Both the position numbers and the translations under genes were made by a program. Under the pieces are notes generated by a model, which saw nothing but the letters and a program-made list of their open reading frames with translations, did no database searches and was not told the DNA's origin. Below are positions 29,222 to 38,438 of a DNA stretch of 64,000 nucleotides, piece by piece. Numbering within the stretch: the stretch's first letter is position 1; each line of letters starts with the position of its first letter. The stretch comes from Acidisoma cellulosilyticum (lineage in GTDB: Bacteria > Pseudomonadota > Alphaproteobacteria > Acetobacterales > Acetobacteraceae): positions 372,001-436,000 of the forward strand of contig NZ_JAESVA010000003.1 of the NCBI RefSeq assembly GCF_020621385.1. Direction: 5' to 3'.

Positions 29222-30157
29222 ATGTTCGGTTTCTCCCGCGCGCAACTGATCAGCCTCGTGATCCTCATCGCCGTGGTGATCGCGGCCCCGTTTTTCGTTT
29301 ATCCGATCGTGGCCATGCAGGTGATGTGCTACGCGCTGTTTGCGCTCGGTACCAATCTGCTGATGGGATCGGTCGGGCTGCTCTCGCTCGGCCAGGCCGC
29401 CTATTTCGGTCTCGGCGGCTATACCGCCGGCTATCTGGTGCAAAGCCTGGGCCTGACGCCCGAAATCGGCATCGTCGCCGGCGGCCTCGCGGGCGGGTTG
29501 CTCGGCGCGGTCTTCGGCTGGCTGGCCATTCGCCGGCAGGACATCTATTTCGCGATGATCACCCTGGCGCTGGCGCAGATCGTCTATTTCGGCGCCGTGC
29601 AGCTGACGGGCTTTACGGGGGGTGAGAACGGCATTCAGGGCATCCCGCGCTCGGCCTTGTTCGGTCTGTTTCCCCTTGCCAACGACCACGCAATCTATGC
29701 GCTGGTCGCCGTCGTCTTCCTCATCGGCGTCGTTTTCGTCCATCGCGTCATTCACTCCCCCTTCGGGCAGGTGGTGCGCGCCGTGCGCGATAATGAGCCG
29801 CGCATGGTCTCGCTCGGCTATCGGCCGGCGAGCTATAAGCGCATCATGTTCATTCTGGCGGCGGTGTTGGCGGGTATCGCCGGCGGGCTCAAGGCCATGG
29901 TCATGGGCATCCAGACACTCTCCGATGTCGGTATCGCCACCTCGGGCCTTGTCGTCCTCATGGTGCTGCTGGGCGGAATTGGCACCATTTTCGGGCCGAT
30001 CGTCGGCGCGCTCATCGTCATCGCCATGCAGTACTATCTAGCCCCTTTTGGTGCCTGGGTGATCGTCATCCAAGGTGGCATTTTCGTGATCTGTGTTCTG
30101 GTATTCCGCCGCGGCATTGTGGGGGAGCTCGCCTATCGGCTCAAATCACCGCTCTGA
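29222..30157 (+). CDS. Branched-chain-type ABC permease, LivM-like (system A)
   Basis: 311 residues, about ten hydrophobic segments. 'ALFALGTNLLMGSVGLLSLGQAAYFGLGGY' region marks LivM (split here: 'GSVGLLSLGQAAYFG'), and 'AVRDNEPRMVSLGYRPASYK' is the coupling loop. Its ATG follows immediately the TGA of the LivH-like gene, so translation is coupled. Together they form the heterodimeric channel. Confidence 0.9.
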   Translation: MFGFSRAQLISLVILIAVVIAAPFFVYPIVAMQVMCYALFALGTNLLMGSVGLLSLGQAAYFGLGGYTAGYLVQSLGLTPEIGIVAGGLAGGLLGAVFGWLAIRRQDIYFAMITLALAQIVYFGAVQLTGFTGGENGIQGIPRSALFGLFPLANDHAIYALVAVVFLIGVVFVHRVIHSPFGQVVRAVRDNEPRMVSLGYRPASYKRIMFILAAVLAGIAGGLKAMVMGIQTLSDVGIATSGLVVLMVLLGGIGTIFGPIVGALIVIAMQYYLAPFGAWVIVIQGGIFVICVLVFRRGIVGELAYRLKSPL

Positions 30158-30184
30158 GGAAAAGCATCTCGGGAGGGATAGACC

Positions 30185-31348
30185 ATGGCCGCCATCGCAT
30201 TGCCCAGGCTGATCCGCATCGGCGGCGGCACCATCAAGGAAGCGGGGGCGCTGCTGACGCAGCTTGGCCTCAGCCGTCCGCTGATCGTGACCGATCCTTT
30301 CCTCGCGCAAAGCGGCGGGCTGGAGAGGCTGACCGCGATCCTGGCGGCCGAGGGCATTAACGCCCGCGCCTTCACCGAAGTCGTGCCGGACCCGACGGTC
30401 GCCTCCGTCAACGCTGCCGTCGATATGATCGGCAAAAGCGGGTTCGACTGCGTCATCGGCTTCGGCGGCGGCAGCCCGATCGATACCGCCAAGGCGGCCG
30501 CCGTCCTCAGCCAGCGCGGCGGATCGATGCAGGCGCTGAAAACGCCGCATCAGGAAGACAGGCCCGGCCTGCCGATCATCGCCATCCCGACCACGGCCGG
30601 CACGGGATCGGAAGGCACGCGCTTCACCATCATCACGGATGAGGTCCAGGGCGAGAAAATGCTCTGCGCTGGCCTCGCTTATCTGCCCATCGCCGCCATC
30701 GTCGATTTCGAACTGACCATGAGCAAGCCGAAGCGGCTGACGGCCGATACCGGCATCGATGCTTTGACCCATGCGATCGAGGCCTTTGTCTCGCGCCGTG
30801 CCAATCCGTTTTCGGACGGCATGGCGCTCCTCGCCATGCGCGCCATCTGGCCCAATATCCGCGCCGCCTATGATCAGCCGGACAACCGCGCAGCGCGCGA
30901 GGCGATGATGCTGGGCTCGCATCAGGCCGGCATCGCCTTCTCGAACGCCTCCGTCGCGCTGGTCCATGGCATGAGCCGGCCGATCGGCGCGCATTTCCAT
31001 GTCGCCCACGGCCTCTCCAACGCCATGCTGTTGCCGGTCATCACGCGCTGGTCCGCGTCCGGCGCCATGACGCGCTACACGACCTGTGCGCGCGTCATGG
31101 GGATCGCCGCCGAAAACGAGAGTGAGGAGACAGCCGTCGCTAAGCTGACCGAGGCGCTCAGCGCGCTGAACCGAGACCTCGCCGTGCCGACGCCGAAAAG
31201 CTATGGCATCGACGCGGATCGCTGGACGCAGCTTTTGCCGCTGATGGCGGAACAGGCCCTTGCCTCGGGCTCACCGGGCAATAACCCGCGCGTGCCGGAA
31301 GCCGCAACGATCGAGGATCTGTATCGCGAGGTTTGGGATGCGGCGTGA
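30185..31348 (+). CDS. Iron-containing alcohol dehydrogenase family protein
   Basis: 387 residues. 'GGGSPIDTAKAAAVL' is the NAD phosphate loop and 'PTTAGTGSEGTRFTIITD' is the family signature. The metal ligands fit Asp/His 'DTGIDALTHAIEAF' and 'VHGMSRPIGAHFHVAHGLSN' (two further His). The group III (Fe2+) alcohol dehydrogenases oxidise or reduce short alcohols, 1,3-diols or lactaldehyde-type substrates with NAD. GGGAGGG precedes the ATG, 27 bases after the last permease gene, so it probably acts on the imported compound. Confidence 0.9.
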   Translation: MAAIALPRLIRIGGGTIKEAGALLTQLGLSRPLIVTDPFLAQSGGLERLTAILAAEGINARAFTEVVPDPTVASVNAAVDMIGKSGFDCVIGFGGGSPIDTAKAAAVLSQRGGSMQALKTPHQEDRPGLPIIAIPTTAGTGSEGTRFTIITDEVQGEKMLCAGLAYLPIAAIVDFELTMSKPKRLTADTGIDALTHAIEAFVSRRANPFSDGMALLAMRAIWPNIRAAYDQPDNRAAREAMMLGSHQAGIAFSNASVALVHGMSRPIGAHFHVAHGLSNAMLLPVITRWSASGAMTRYTTCARVMGIAAENESEETAVAKLTEALSALNRDLAVPTPKSYGIDADRWTQLLPLMAEQALASGSPGNNPRVPEAATIEDLYREVWDAA

Positions 31349-31352
31349 GTCC

Positions 31353-32318
31353 TCAGGCTGAAATGGTGCGGATCGGCTTACCGTCGAGGAAGGCGAGCGC
31401 ATTCTCGACGCTCTGCGGATAAAAATCGGCCCATGTCTCGGCCACGCCATAGCCAATATGGGGCGTCAGCACCGTATTGGGCATCGTCCGCCAGGGGTCG
31501 GTTTTGCCCAAGGGCTCATCCGTAAAGACATCGAGACCGGCACGAATCCGGCCCTCGCGCAAAGCCGCTTGCAGCGCGGACTGATCGACCAGGCCAGCGC
31601 GGGAGGTATTGATGAGGATCGCGCGGGGCTTCATGCGCGCCAGATCATCCGAGCCCAGGATTCCGCGCGTGCGGTCGGACAAGACCAGATGCAGGCTGAC
31701 GGCATCCGATTCCGCCAGCAAATCATCCTTCGTCGCATAGTCAAAGCCCGCCTGGCTGGCGGCAATGGGGGTGAGGTTCTGGCTCCAGGCCAGAACCTTC
31801 ATGCCGAGTGCCTGACCGTAGCCTGCCATCATCCGGCCCAGACGCCCGAGCCCGATGATGCCCAGCGTCTTGCCGGCCAACGTCTCGCCCACCGGCACGC
31901 CGTGCTGAAAACCGCCGGCGCGGATTGTGGCGTCACCCACGGGGATGCCACGGGCGCAGGCGATCAGAAGGCCAAGGGCGAGTTCGGCGGTCGCCGATCC
32001 GCTATTCCCACGGGTTTCTGTATTGCTGACAGTGATGCCCCGCGCCTTGCAGGCCGCGAGATCGAGCGAAGCATTGCGGCTGCCGGTCATGCCGATCAGG
32101 CGCAGCTTGGGCAGGCGAGCGATGAGGGAAGCCGGAAAGGGCGTCCGTTCCCGCATCGTCAGCACGATCTCGAAATCGGCGAGCGCGGCAGCAGCCTCGT
32201 CCTCGCCGCTGAACGCATCGGCAAAGAAGGAAATCTCGGCCCGCGCCTTGAGGGGCGACCAATCCGCGCTCTCCTCCGCGATGCCCTGCCAATCATCGAG
32301 CACTGCAACCTTGGTCAT
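31353..32318 (-). CDS. D-2-hydroxyacid dehydrogenase family protein
   Basis: 321 residues. NAD-binding 'LGIIGLGRLGRMMAGYGQAL', catalytic Arg in 'LINTSRAGLVDQ', Glu in 'LDVFTDEPLG' and His in 'VLTPHIGYG' form the complete R-E-H set of the family. It interconverts 2-hydroxy and 2-keto acids with NAD(P)H. The ATG has GGGAGA upstream. It faces the iron-dependent dehydrogenase tail to tail with a four-base gap, and may belong to the same metabolic theme. The precise substrate is unknown. Confidence 0.9.
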   Translation of the reverse strand: MTKVAVLDDWQGIAEESADWSPLKARAEISFFADAFSGEDEAAAALADFEIVLTMRERTPFPASLIARLPKLRLIGMTGSRNASLDLAACKARGITVSNTETRGNSGSATAELALGLLIACARGIPVGDATIRAGGFQHGVPVGETLAGKTLGIIGLGRLGRMMAGYGQALGMKVLAWSQNLTPIAASQAGFDYATKDDLLAESDAVSLHLVLSDRTRGILGSDDLARMKPRAILINTSRAGLVDQSALQAALREGRIRAGLDVFTDEPLGKTDPWRTMPNTVLTPHIGYGVAETWADFYPQSVENALAFLDGKPIRTISA

Positions 32319-32354
32319 GATCGTTTTCTCCCTCTGCCTTGCGGCTTATTGGTA

Positions 32355-32669
32355 TCAGGCCGTCTGTGGCACCAGCCGCAGCACGGCCTCCAGCAATCCG
32401 GGAAACCGTTCGGAGAGTTCCGGTCGCAGTGAGACGCTACAGCGCGTGCCGTCTCGCCGGCTGGCGATAACCCCCGCATTCCGCAGCACTTTCATGTGGT
32501 GGCTGAGCGTCGAGGGCGCAACATTGACCATGAAGGCGTTCCAGGCCGTCTCCTCCCCGGGGGCGATCGACTGCACAATGGCGAGACGCACCGGGTCGCT
32601 CAGCGCATGCAGCACTTCGGCTAGGGTGATCGCGTCAATCTCGGGGTGGAAGTAGGGCTCTTGCGCCAT
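32355..32669 (-). CDS. ArsR/SmtB-type winged-helix repressor
   Basis: 104 residues. 'LAEVLHALSDPVRLAIVQSI' and 'VAPSTLSHHMKVLRNAGVIASRRDGTRCSV' are the ArsR helix-turn-helix and wing. The metal motif ELCVCD is absent and only one Cys is present (in the wing), so it is not a classical arsenic/zinc sensor; a thiol switch or small ligand is more likely. AAGGTCG lies before the ATG at 32669. A dyad sits 18 bp upstream of the start, between it and the divergent Old Yellow Enzyme gene. Confidence 0.88.
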   Translation of the reverse strand: MAQEPYFHPEIDAITLAEVLHALSDPVRLAIVQSIAPGEETAWNAFMVNVAPSTLSHHMKVLRNAGVIASRRDGTRCSVSLRPELSERFPGLLEAVLRLVPQTA

Positions 32670-32686
32670 GATACGACCTTGTATAT

Positions 32687-32708
32687 TCGATGTTCGTCGA
32701 ACACGAAA
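32687..32708. promoter_or_regulatory. Operator-like dyad between arsR-type and OYE genes
   Basis: TGTTCG-T-CGAACA (32692-32704) is perfect and is extended by outer TTCG and CGAA arms with one unpaired base. Its position, 18 bp from the ArsR start and 113 bp from the reductase start, fits autoregulation and control of the divergent gene. Binding by this ArsR protein is inferred. Confidence 0.6.
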
Positions 32709-32820
32709 CATCTGCGCGACCGCTTTCGCCGCTTTTTTTGGGTTTGCGGCGTGCCTTGCCGGGGCCTTCGGGCCCGTGGAAGTACCGGGGCTGTTCAGCC
32801 CGTAGAAGGAAAAGCCATCC

Positions 32821-33888
32821 ATGCCCACTCTTTTCGACCCCATCCGCGTCGGCAGCCTGGACCTGCCCAACCGTATCATCATGGCGCCGCTGACCCGCGC
32901 CCGCGCGACGGAAGACCGCGTGCCGACCGATCTGATGCGCGCGTATTACGTGCAGCGCGCCTCGGCCGGCCTCATCATCACCGAAGCGACCAATATCAAC
33001 CCGAAAAGCGTCGGCTATGAGCGGACGCCGGGCCTTTGGTCGGCTGAGCAGGTCACTGGCTGGAAGATGATCACGGATGCCGTGCATGAAGCCGGCGGCC
33101 GTATCGTCGCCCAGCTTTGGCATTGCGGCCGTATCTCAGACCCGGTTCTCCTCGGTGGCGATCTGCCGGTCGCGCCCAGCGCCATCGCGGCGGTCGGCCA
33201 TGTCAGCCTGCTGCGCCCCGAGCGCCCTTATCCTACGCCGCGCGCCCTGGCGCTGGACGAAATCCCCGGCATCATCGAAGACTATCGTAAGGCCGCGCAG
33301 AACGCGAAGGATGCCGGCTTCGACGGTGTCGAACTGCATGGCGCCAACGGCTATCTGCTCGACCAGTTCCTGCAGGACAGCACCAATACGCGCGACGACG
33401 AATATGGCGGTTCGGTCGAGAATCGCGCCCGCCTGATGTTCGAAGCGGTCGATGCCGCGATCTCCGTCTGGGGTGCGGATCGCGTCGGCCTGCATCTGGC
33501 GCCGCGCGGCGACAGCCACAGCATGGGCGACAGCGATCTGCTCGGCACCTTCAGCCATGTCGCGCGCGAAGCGAAGAAGCGGAAGCTCGCTTTTCTGTTC
33601 GCCCGCGAGCATGAGGCAGAGGATTCCATCGGCCGCGCCATCAAAAGCGAATTCGGCGGCGTCTATATCGCCAATGAGCGTTTCACGATCGAGCAGTCGG
33701 AACAGGCTTTGGACGAAGGCTGGGCCGATGCCATTTCCTTCGGCGTGAAATACATCGCCAATCCGGACCTGGTCGCGCGTCTCGAGGCCGGTGCCGAGTT
33801 GAACGAGCTTGACCGTACCACGATGTATGGCAGCGGCCCGAAGGGCTATACGGATTATCCGGCGCTGAGTGAAATGGCTGCCGCTTAA
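32821..33888 (+). CDS. Old Yellow Enzyme family alkene reductase (NemA-like)
   Basis: 355 residues. TIM-barrel flavoenzyme: 'LFDPIRVGSLDLPNRIIMAP' start, 'VAQLWHCGRIS', substrate-binding 'GVELHGANGYLLDQFLQDS' (the His/Asn pair as H-x-A-N) and 'NTRDDEYGGSVENRARL'. It reduces activated C=C bonds, nitro-esters or N-ethylmaleimide with NADPH. 'RPxPTPRALALDEIPGIIEDY' is as in NemA/XenB. The gene is divergent from an ArsR-type repressor, as nemA is from nemR in other bacteria, so induction by electrophiles is likely. Confidence 0.94.
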   Translation: MPTLFDPIRVGSLDLPNRIIMAPLTRARATEDRVPTDLMRAYYVQRASAGLIITEATNINPKSVGYERTPGLWSAEQVTGWKMITDAVHEAGGRIVAQLWHCGRISDPVLLGGDLPVAPSAIAAVGHVSLLRPERPYPTPRALALDEIPGIIEDYRKAAQNAKDAGFDGVELHGANGYLLDQFLQDSTNTRDDEYGGSVENRARLMFEAVDAAISVWGADRVGLHLAPRGDSHSMGDSDLLGTFSHVAREAKKRKLAFLFAREHEAEDSIGRAIKSEFGGVYIANERFTIEQSEQALDEGWADAISFGVKYIANPDLVARLEAGAELNELDRTTMYGSGPKGYTDYPALSEMAAA

Positions 33889-33935
33889 GCCTCTGGGTCT
33901 GTCAGATTTGACGGGGAGCGCCACCTAATCTGTCG

Positions 33936-34030
33936 CCCGCGGCCTCGTGCCGCGGGTCTACCCGTTCCGGCGCCCAGACGCCAATGTGGCGCCGCGGCGG
34001 GTAGGTCCGCGGGACGAGCCCGCGGATGAC
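33936..34030. repeat. Palindromic intergenic segment with a copy of the ~32-bp hairpin family
   Basis: A hairpin CCCGCGGC-CTCGT-GCCGCGGG at 33936-33956 is followed at 33999-34030 by GGGTAGGTCCGCGGGACGAG and the closing CCCGCGGATGAC. The latter shares its pattern with 35361-35392, 35404-35435 (inverted) and 43421-43446. Confidence 0.6.
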
Positions 34031-34084
34031 GAATTATCTATTAGAACCTTACAAACTCTAAGTCTCAGACGCGACTTTTTGCAT

Positions 34085-34118
34085 GAAGGGCGGGTGCCGC
34101 AAGGGCCCGCCCTTTTTT
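34085..34118 (+). terminator. Rho-independent terminator downstream of the OYE gene
   Basis: GAAGGGCGGG-TGCCGCAAGGG-CCCGCCCTTTTTTG: GC stem with A/T extension and six T on the plus strand, next to the stop of the convergent acetate kinase gene. Confidence 0.8.
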
Positions 34119-34120
34119 GT

Positions 34121-35305
34121 TCAGCCTTTCTGCAAAAGACCCAGCGTGTGATGCGCGATCATCGCCTCCTCATTGGTCGGAATGACACGCACGGCGACCG
34201 CGCTTTCGCCAAGGCTGATGACGCCGGCATGAGCCTTATTGGCCCATGCGTCCAAACGCAGACCAAGCCAGGCGAGCCGCGCGCAGACATCCGCCCTGAT
34301 CTCGGCGGAATGCTCACCGATACCGGCGGTGAAAACCAACCCGTCCAAACCGCCCAGCGCGCTGATCAGCGCGCCGATTTCCCAAGCCAGGCGATAGGCG
34401 AACAGATCCAGCGCCTCTCTTGCCTCAGGCTTGTCGCTGGCGAGTAAATCACGGACATCGCCGCTGATGCCGGAGACGCCGAGCAGACCGGATTTGTGAT
34501 AGAGCAGATCTTCGATCTGTTTGAAGTTGTAGCCGTGGCGGCCGAGATAGAGCAGCACGCCGGGATCGATGATGCCGCTACGCGTCGCCATCATCAGCCC
34601 GTCCAGCGCGCTGAATCCCATGGTCGTGGCAATACTCTGCCCGTTGCGCAGCGCGCAAAGGCTGGCACCGGCACCCAGATGGGCGATGATGACACGCCCC
34701 ACAGCAAGGTCCGGCGCCAGTTCTTTCAGCTGTCCGGCGATATATTCGTAGGACAGGCCGTGAAAGCCGTAAGCGCGCAACCCTTTATCCGAGAGTTCGC
34801 GCGGGATGGCATAGCTATGGGCGACCTTCGGTATGGTGTGATGGAAAGCCGTGTCGAAACAGGCGACCTGCGTCAGCTTCGGCCGGGCCTCCGCCACCGC
34901 ACGGATGGGTGCGACATTCAGCGGCAGATGCAGCGGGTCCAGCGGCGTCAAAGCCTCGATGGCGTCGATCGTTTTCGGCGTCAGCTTCACCGGCGCGCTA
35001 TAGGCCTCGCCGCCATGGACGATGCGATGGCCGACGGCAGCAAGACCGCCCTTGCCCAGATGGCTTTCGATGAAGGTCAGCAATTCTTCGATGACATGGG
35101 GGTAGGAGGCATTGTCCGCCTTCTCCCATCGCCGTTCGATCAACACGCGGCCCTGATCGTCGACGGCGTGGAAATGCGGCACCGAACTGAGGCTTTCGAT
35201 TTCCCCGCGCATCGACTGGTGCAGATCGCGACCGGCATCAAAGAGCGCGAATTTGACGCTGGATGAGCCCGCATTCAGCGTGAGGATGGAACCCGTCCGG
35301 CTCAT
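34121..35305 (-). CDS. ackA: Acetate kinase
   Basis: 394 residues. 'LTLNAGSSSVKFALF' (phosphate 1), 'AVGHRIVHGGEAYSAPV', 'ACFDTAFHHTIP', 'IAHLGAGASLCALRNGQSIA' and 'GLVFTAGIGEHSAEIR' are the acetate/propionate kinase signatures. It interconverts acetate + ATP and acetyl phosphate. No phosphotransacetylase or phosphoketolase gene is in the window. The gene appears monocistronic, lying between a terminator and a repeat-containing gap. Confidence 0.96.
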   Translation of the reverse strand: MSRTGSILTLNAGSSSVKFALFDAGRDLHQSMRGEIESLSSVPHFHAVDDQGRVLIERRWEKADNASYPHVIEELLTFIESHLGKGGLAAVGHRIVHGGEAYSAPVKLTPKTIDAIEALTPLDPLHLPLNVAPIRAVAEARPKLTQVACFDTAFHHTIPKVAHSYAIPRELSDKGLRAYGFHGLSYEYIAGQLKELAPDLAVGRVIIAHLGAGASLCALRNGQSIATTMGFSALDGLMMATRSGIIDPGVLLYLGRHGYNFKQIEDLLYHKSGLLGVSGISGDVRDLLASDKPEAREALDLFAYRLAWEIGALISALGGLDGLVFTAGIGEHSAEIRADVCARLAWLGLRLDAWANKAHAGVISLGESAVAVRVIPTNEEAMIAHHTLGLLQKG

Positions 35306-35360
35306 GGTCTCGTCCTTCCTGGTCGTGGTAAGGTCAGTTTAAGGTTTCGCTGACGGCGAC

Positions 35361-35392
35361 GGGTAGATCCGCGCAACGAGTGCGCGGACGAC
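35361..35392 (+). repeat. ~32-bp hairpin repeat
   Basis: GGGTAGATCCGCGCA-ACGAG-TGCGCGGACGACC, an 8-bp stem TCCGCGCA/TGCGCGGA in the ackA-cbpM gap, matching the family seen at 33999. Confidence 0.55.
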
Positions 35393-35403
35393 CGCTTTAC
35401 TGC

Positions 35404-35435
35404 GTCATCCCCGGGCTTGTCCCAGGGACCTACCC
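35404..35435 (-). repeat. ~32-bp hairpin repeat, inverted copy
   Basis: GTCATCCCCGGGCTTGTCCC followed by AGGGACCTACCC. Read on the minus strand it gives GGGTAGGTCCCTGGG...GGGGATGAC, the same family as the copies at 33999 and 35361. This hairpin type is widely seen between alphaproteobacterial genes. Confidence 0.6.
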
Positions 35436-35472
35436 TTTCGAGCGAGTGCGACGCCGCTTTCGGCGATACACA

Positions 35473-35796
35473 TTAGCGTTGCGACAAATGATCCAATAGC
35501 GTCGATCGCACCTCGTCGGGCACGGAAGTTTCAATGACAGTACAAAGCCGCCTCATCTGCCGCCGCGTCTCGTACAGCTGATCCATCAGCGACAGCACAA
35601 CCGGAAGGGCGTTTTCATCGACACCCATATCGTCGCGCAGCTGCACGATCAGCCGCACGCGCGCGACGTCGATGTCATGGAAATGATAGCGCCCGGGCTC
35701 GCCATCCGGGCGGATCCAGGCATTGTCGATCCAGCGCTGCACCTGGGTGCTGTCCACACCCACAACCATGCGCGACAATATCTCGATCGTGATCAT
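35473..35796 (-). CDS. cbpM: Chaperone modulatory protein CbpM
   Basis: 107 residues. '[33 protein letters not shown]' is the MerR-like CbpM core, which binds the J domain of CbpA and blocks its action with DnaK. The start overlaps the end of the upstream cbpA gene by four bases (ATGA), the standard cbpA-cbpM order. Confidence 0.88.
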   Translation of the reverse strand: MITIEILSRMVVGVDSTQVQRWIDNAWIRPDGEPGRYHFHDIDVARVRLIVQLRDDMGVDENALPVVLSLMDQLYETRRQMRRLCTVIETSVPDEVRSTLLDHLSQR

Positions 35797-36728
35797 GATG
35801 CCTCCGTCATGCTGCGGCGCGGATCGAAGCCCTGGCCACCCGGCCAGTCACGCAGAAAGCTCTCCAGCGCTTCATCCGCCGGCCCCAGGACCAGCTTGAG
35901 CGTGACCAGTTCATCACCCGCCGGCTGGCTGCCCTGGGCGGGAATGCCACGGCCGCGCAGGCGCAGAACGGTGCCGGTATCGGCATGTTTGGGGATGGTC
36001 ATGGCGACAGTGCCGGTGGGCGTCGGCACGGCGATCTTGGCCCCCAGCACGGCTTCCGACAGCGTGATCGGCAGTTCAACATGAATGTCGCGCCCCTCGC
36101 GCCGGAAGAAACGATGCGGCGCGATACTGATCTCGATCAGCGCGTCACCCATGGGGCCGCCATTACGGCCGGGACCGCCCTGGCCCTTCAGCCGCATGGT
36201 CTGCCCGTCCTCGATCCCCGGCGGGATGCGCACATCCAGCCCCTTGCCGTCCGGCAATGTCAGCCGCTTGGTGGCGCCCGTCACGGCATCCAGAAAATCG
36301 ACCGTCAGCGTGTATTGCTGGTCGCGGCCCCGGCGCGGCGCATTGCCGCCCCCCGCGCGCGGGCCGCCGTCACGGAAAAGATTCTCGAAAATATCGCCGA
36401 AATCATCCTCGGACATCCCGTCCCCGGCCGATTGCCGATAGCGCTGGCCCTGGGCGCCGTCGGCATAGCGGCGATAGGACGGATGCTGCGGCGCGGCTTC
36501 CGCCCCCGTCTCATCGATCTCACCCCGGTCGTAGCGGCCGCGCTTATCGGTATCGCCCAGAATATCATTGGCGGCGGCGACCGCCTTGAAACGCTCCTCG
36601 GCCTCGGTATTGCCGGGATTGAGGTCAGGGTGATGCTTCTTCGCCAAGGCCCGGTAGGCCTTCCGAATATCGTCAGCGCTCGCGTCGCGCGCGACGCCAA
36701 GGGTCGCATAGAGGTCGGTTTTGGGCAT
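35793..36728 (-). CDS. cbpA: DnaJ-like cochaperone CbpA
   Basis: 311 residues. N-terminal J domain with the HPD tripeptide ('[14 protein letters not shown]', about residues 5-70), a Gly/Asp-rich linker, and the two C-terminal beta-barrel substrate domains ('[20 protein letters not shown]', '[20 protein letters not shown]', '[20 protein letters not shown]'). There is no zinc-finger (CxxCxGxG) region, so it is CbpA rather than DnaJ. It works with DnaK on stress-damaged proteins. cbpM overlaps its stop. Confidence 0.92.
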   Translation of the reverse strand: MPKTDLYATLGVARDASADDIRKAYRALAKKHHPDLNPGNTEAEERFKAVAAANDILGDTDKRGRYDRGEIDETGAEAAPQHPSYRRYADGAQGQRYRQSAGDGMSEDDFGDIFENLFRDGGPRAGGGNAPRRGRDQQYTLTVDFLDAVTGATKRLTLPDGKGLDVRIPPGIEDGQTMRLKGQGGPGRNGGPMGDALIEISIAPHRFFRREGRDIHVELPITLSEAVLGAKIAVPTPTGTVAMTIPKHADTGTVLRLRGRGIPAQGSQPAGDELVTLKLVLGPADEALESFLRDWPGGQGFDPRRSMTEAS

Positions 36729-36758
36729 GAAGGGTCCCGGACAGCAGACAATTGAACG

Positions 36759-38438
36759 TCAAACGATTGGGACGATATGTAGGGAGTGATCGCCCAGCCG
36801 GGAAGGACCCCAGCCAGGTAGCCCCAGGATCTCGGCTCCGCTTTCAGTCAAGGTGATCAGAGACGTGCAAAGTGCCAGCGGCGCCGGCCGGTGGGAGACG
36901 ATGATCGCGCCCTGCCCGCTCCCGGCCAGCCTTGCTCGCAGCCGCTCCACCACGCGCTGCTCCGTCACCGCATCCAGCCCGGCGGTCGGCTCGTCCAGCA
37001 ATAGCCAAGGCGCCGCGCGCAGATAGGCGCGGGCGAGGTTGAGGCGCCGCCGCTCCCCGCCCGAGAGCACCGCGCCATTCTCGCCGATCCAGGTGTCCAG
37101 CCCCTGCGGCAGCCCACGAACGGTCTCGGCCAGGACCGCATCTTCCAGCACCTGCCACAGATCATCGTCCGATGTGGCGGGCGTTGCCGCGAGCAGCAGA
37201 TTATCCCGCACCGTACCGGACAGCATCGCAGCGTCCTGCGGCGCGAAGGAGAAGGTGGCACGCAGACGCGCCAGGTCGATCGCCGGAAGAGGCAAGCCGT
37301 CCAGCAGGATCGTCACCGCCTCATCCGCCCGCAGCCCGACCAACTGTTCGAGGATGGTGGTCTTGCCGATGCCCGACCGCCCGGTAAGGCCAGTGACGCT
37401 GCCAGGCACCAGTCTGGCGCCCGGGCGAAGAAGGCGTATGTCGGGCCGGTCGCTCAACGACACGGCAGCAGGAATGGGCGAAGGCAGATTGTCCAGCACC
37501 CGGTCCAGCCGGCGCGCGGCCTCGTCCCAACTGCCCCGCGCTTCCAGTCCGCGCAGGAAAGGCCCGGCACAATCGACCGTCATCGCCGCCCCCAGCGCCG
37601 CCATGGCGGCCAAAGGCAAGGATTGATGCGCGCTGAGCGCCATCGCCAGCATGGCCGCGATCCCGGCACCCATGGCCTGCAGCAACGCGAACCAGCCGCC
37701 CCAGGCGGTCAACTGCTTCTGCGCCCTCAGCAAAGCTTCGCTTTCCCTGGCAATTTCCTGCGCCGCCCAGTCCTCCAGCCCATAGGCGCGGAGTTCCGAG
37801 GCGGAGGAGACCAGCGCGGCATAGCGATCCTTCAGCCGCGCGATCGACCGCTGCACGTCTCGCCCGACTTCGGCCGAAAGCCAGGCCAGAACCCAACCGA
37901 GACCGAGGGTCATGACCAGAATGCCGAGCGTCGCGGCAGCGGGCGCGATACCGGCCGGCACCAGCATGGCCAGTCCCGCCAGCACACCGGCAGCCAGGCC
38001 CCAGGGAACGGGCAAGCGCACGAAGCGCGCTTCCAGCACATCGACGTCTTGCACCATGCGGCTCGATGCATCGCCGACCGACAGGCTCAAGGCGCGCTCG
38101 ACCGGCGCGGCCAGAATGGCCGCGAACAGTTTCGGTCGCAGCCGCGCCAGCGCGCCCAGCGCCGCGTCATGCCCGATGACGCGCTCGGCGTAGCGGCCGC
38201 CGGTGCGCAGGATGGCGCAAAGCCGAATGATCGCCGCCGGCAGCACATAGTTGAAGGCGCCGGCGGCAATCGGCCCGGCCAGGCCAGCGAGCGCGCAGGC
38301 CGTGATGAACCAGCCCGAAACGCCGAGCAGCGCGACTGACCCTGCCGCGACGGCCATGGCGGCCGCGCAGGCGATCAGCAGCCGCGCCCGCTGCGTTTTC
38401 CGTTCCTGCGCGATGAGGTTGGAGAGCGCGGTCATCAT
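36759..38438 (-). CDS. cydC: Cysteine/glutathione ABC exporter subunit CydC
   Basis: 559 residues. Six-helix ABC exporter domain (about 1-320) then an ATPase domain: Walker A 'GRSGIGKTT', signature 'LSGGERRRLNLARAYL', Walker B 'LLLDEPTAGLD', H-loop 'VSHR'. With CydD it exports cysteine and glutathione to the periplasm, which is needed to mature cytochrome bd. It overlaps cydD by four bases and lies next to cydAB, which supports the assignment. Confidence 0.9.
   Translation of the reverse strand: MMTALSNLIAQERKTQRARLLIACAAAMAVAAGSVALLGVSGWFITACALAGLAGPIAAGAFNYVLPAAIIRLCAILRTGGRYAERVIGHDAALGALARLRPKLFAAILAAPVERALSLSVGDASSRMVQDVDVLEARFVRLPVPWGLAAGVLAGLAMLVPAGIAPAAATLGILVMTLGLGWVLAWLSAEVGRDVQRSIARLKDRYAALVSSASELRAYGLEDWAAQEIARESEALLRAQKQLTAWGGWFALLQAMGAGIAAMLAMALSAHQSLPLAAMAALGAAMTVDCAGPFLRGLEARGSWDEAARRLDRVLDNLPSPIPAAVSLSDRPDIRLLRPGARLVPGSVTGLTGRSGIGKTTILEQLVGLRADEAVTILLDGLPLPAIDLARLRATFSFAPQDAAMLSGTVRDNLLLAATPATSDDDLWQVLEDAVLAETVRGLPQGLDTWIGENGAVLSGGERRRLNLARAYLRAAPWLLLDEPTAGLDAVTEQRVVERLRARLAGSGQGAIIVSHRPAPLALCTSLITLTESGAEILGLPGWGPSRLGDHSLHIVPIV

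Noticed and set aside
36748-36763. TTGAACGTCAA upstream of cbpA as an FNR or other regulator box
   Set aside because: Spacing is 3 instead of 4 between TTGA and TCAA half sites and the ATCAA half is missing.
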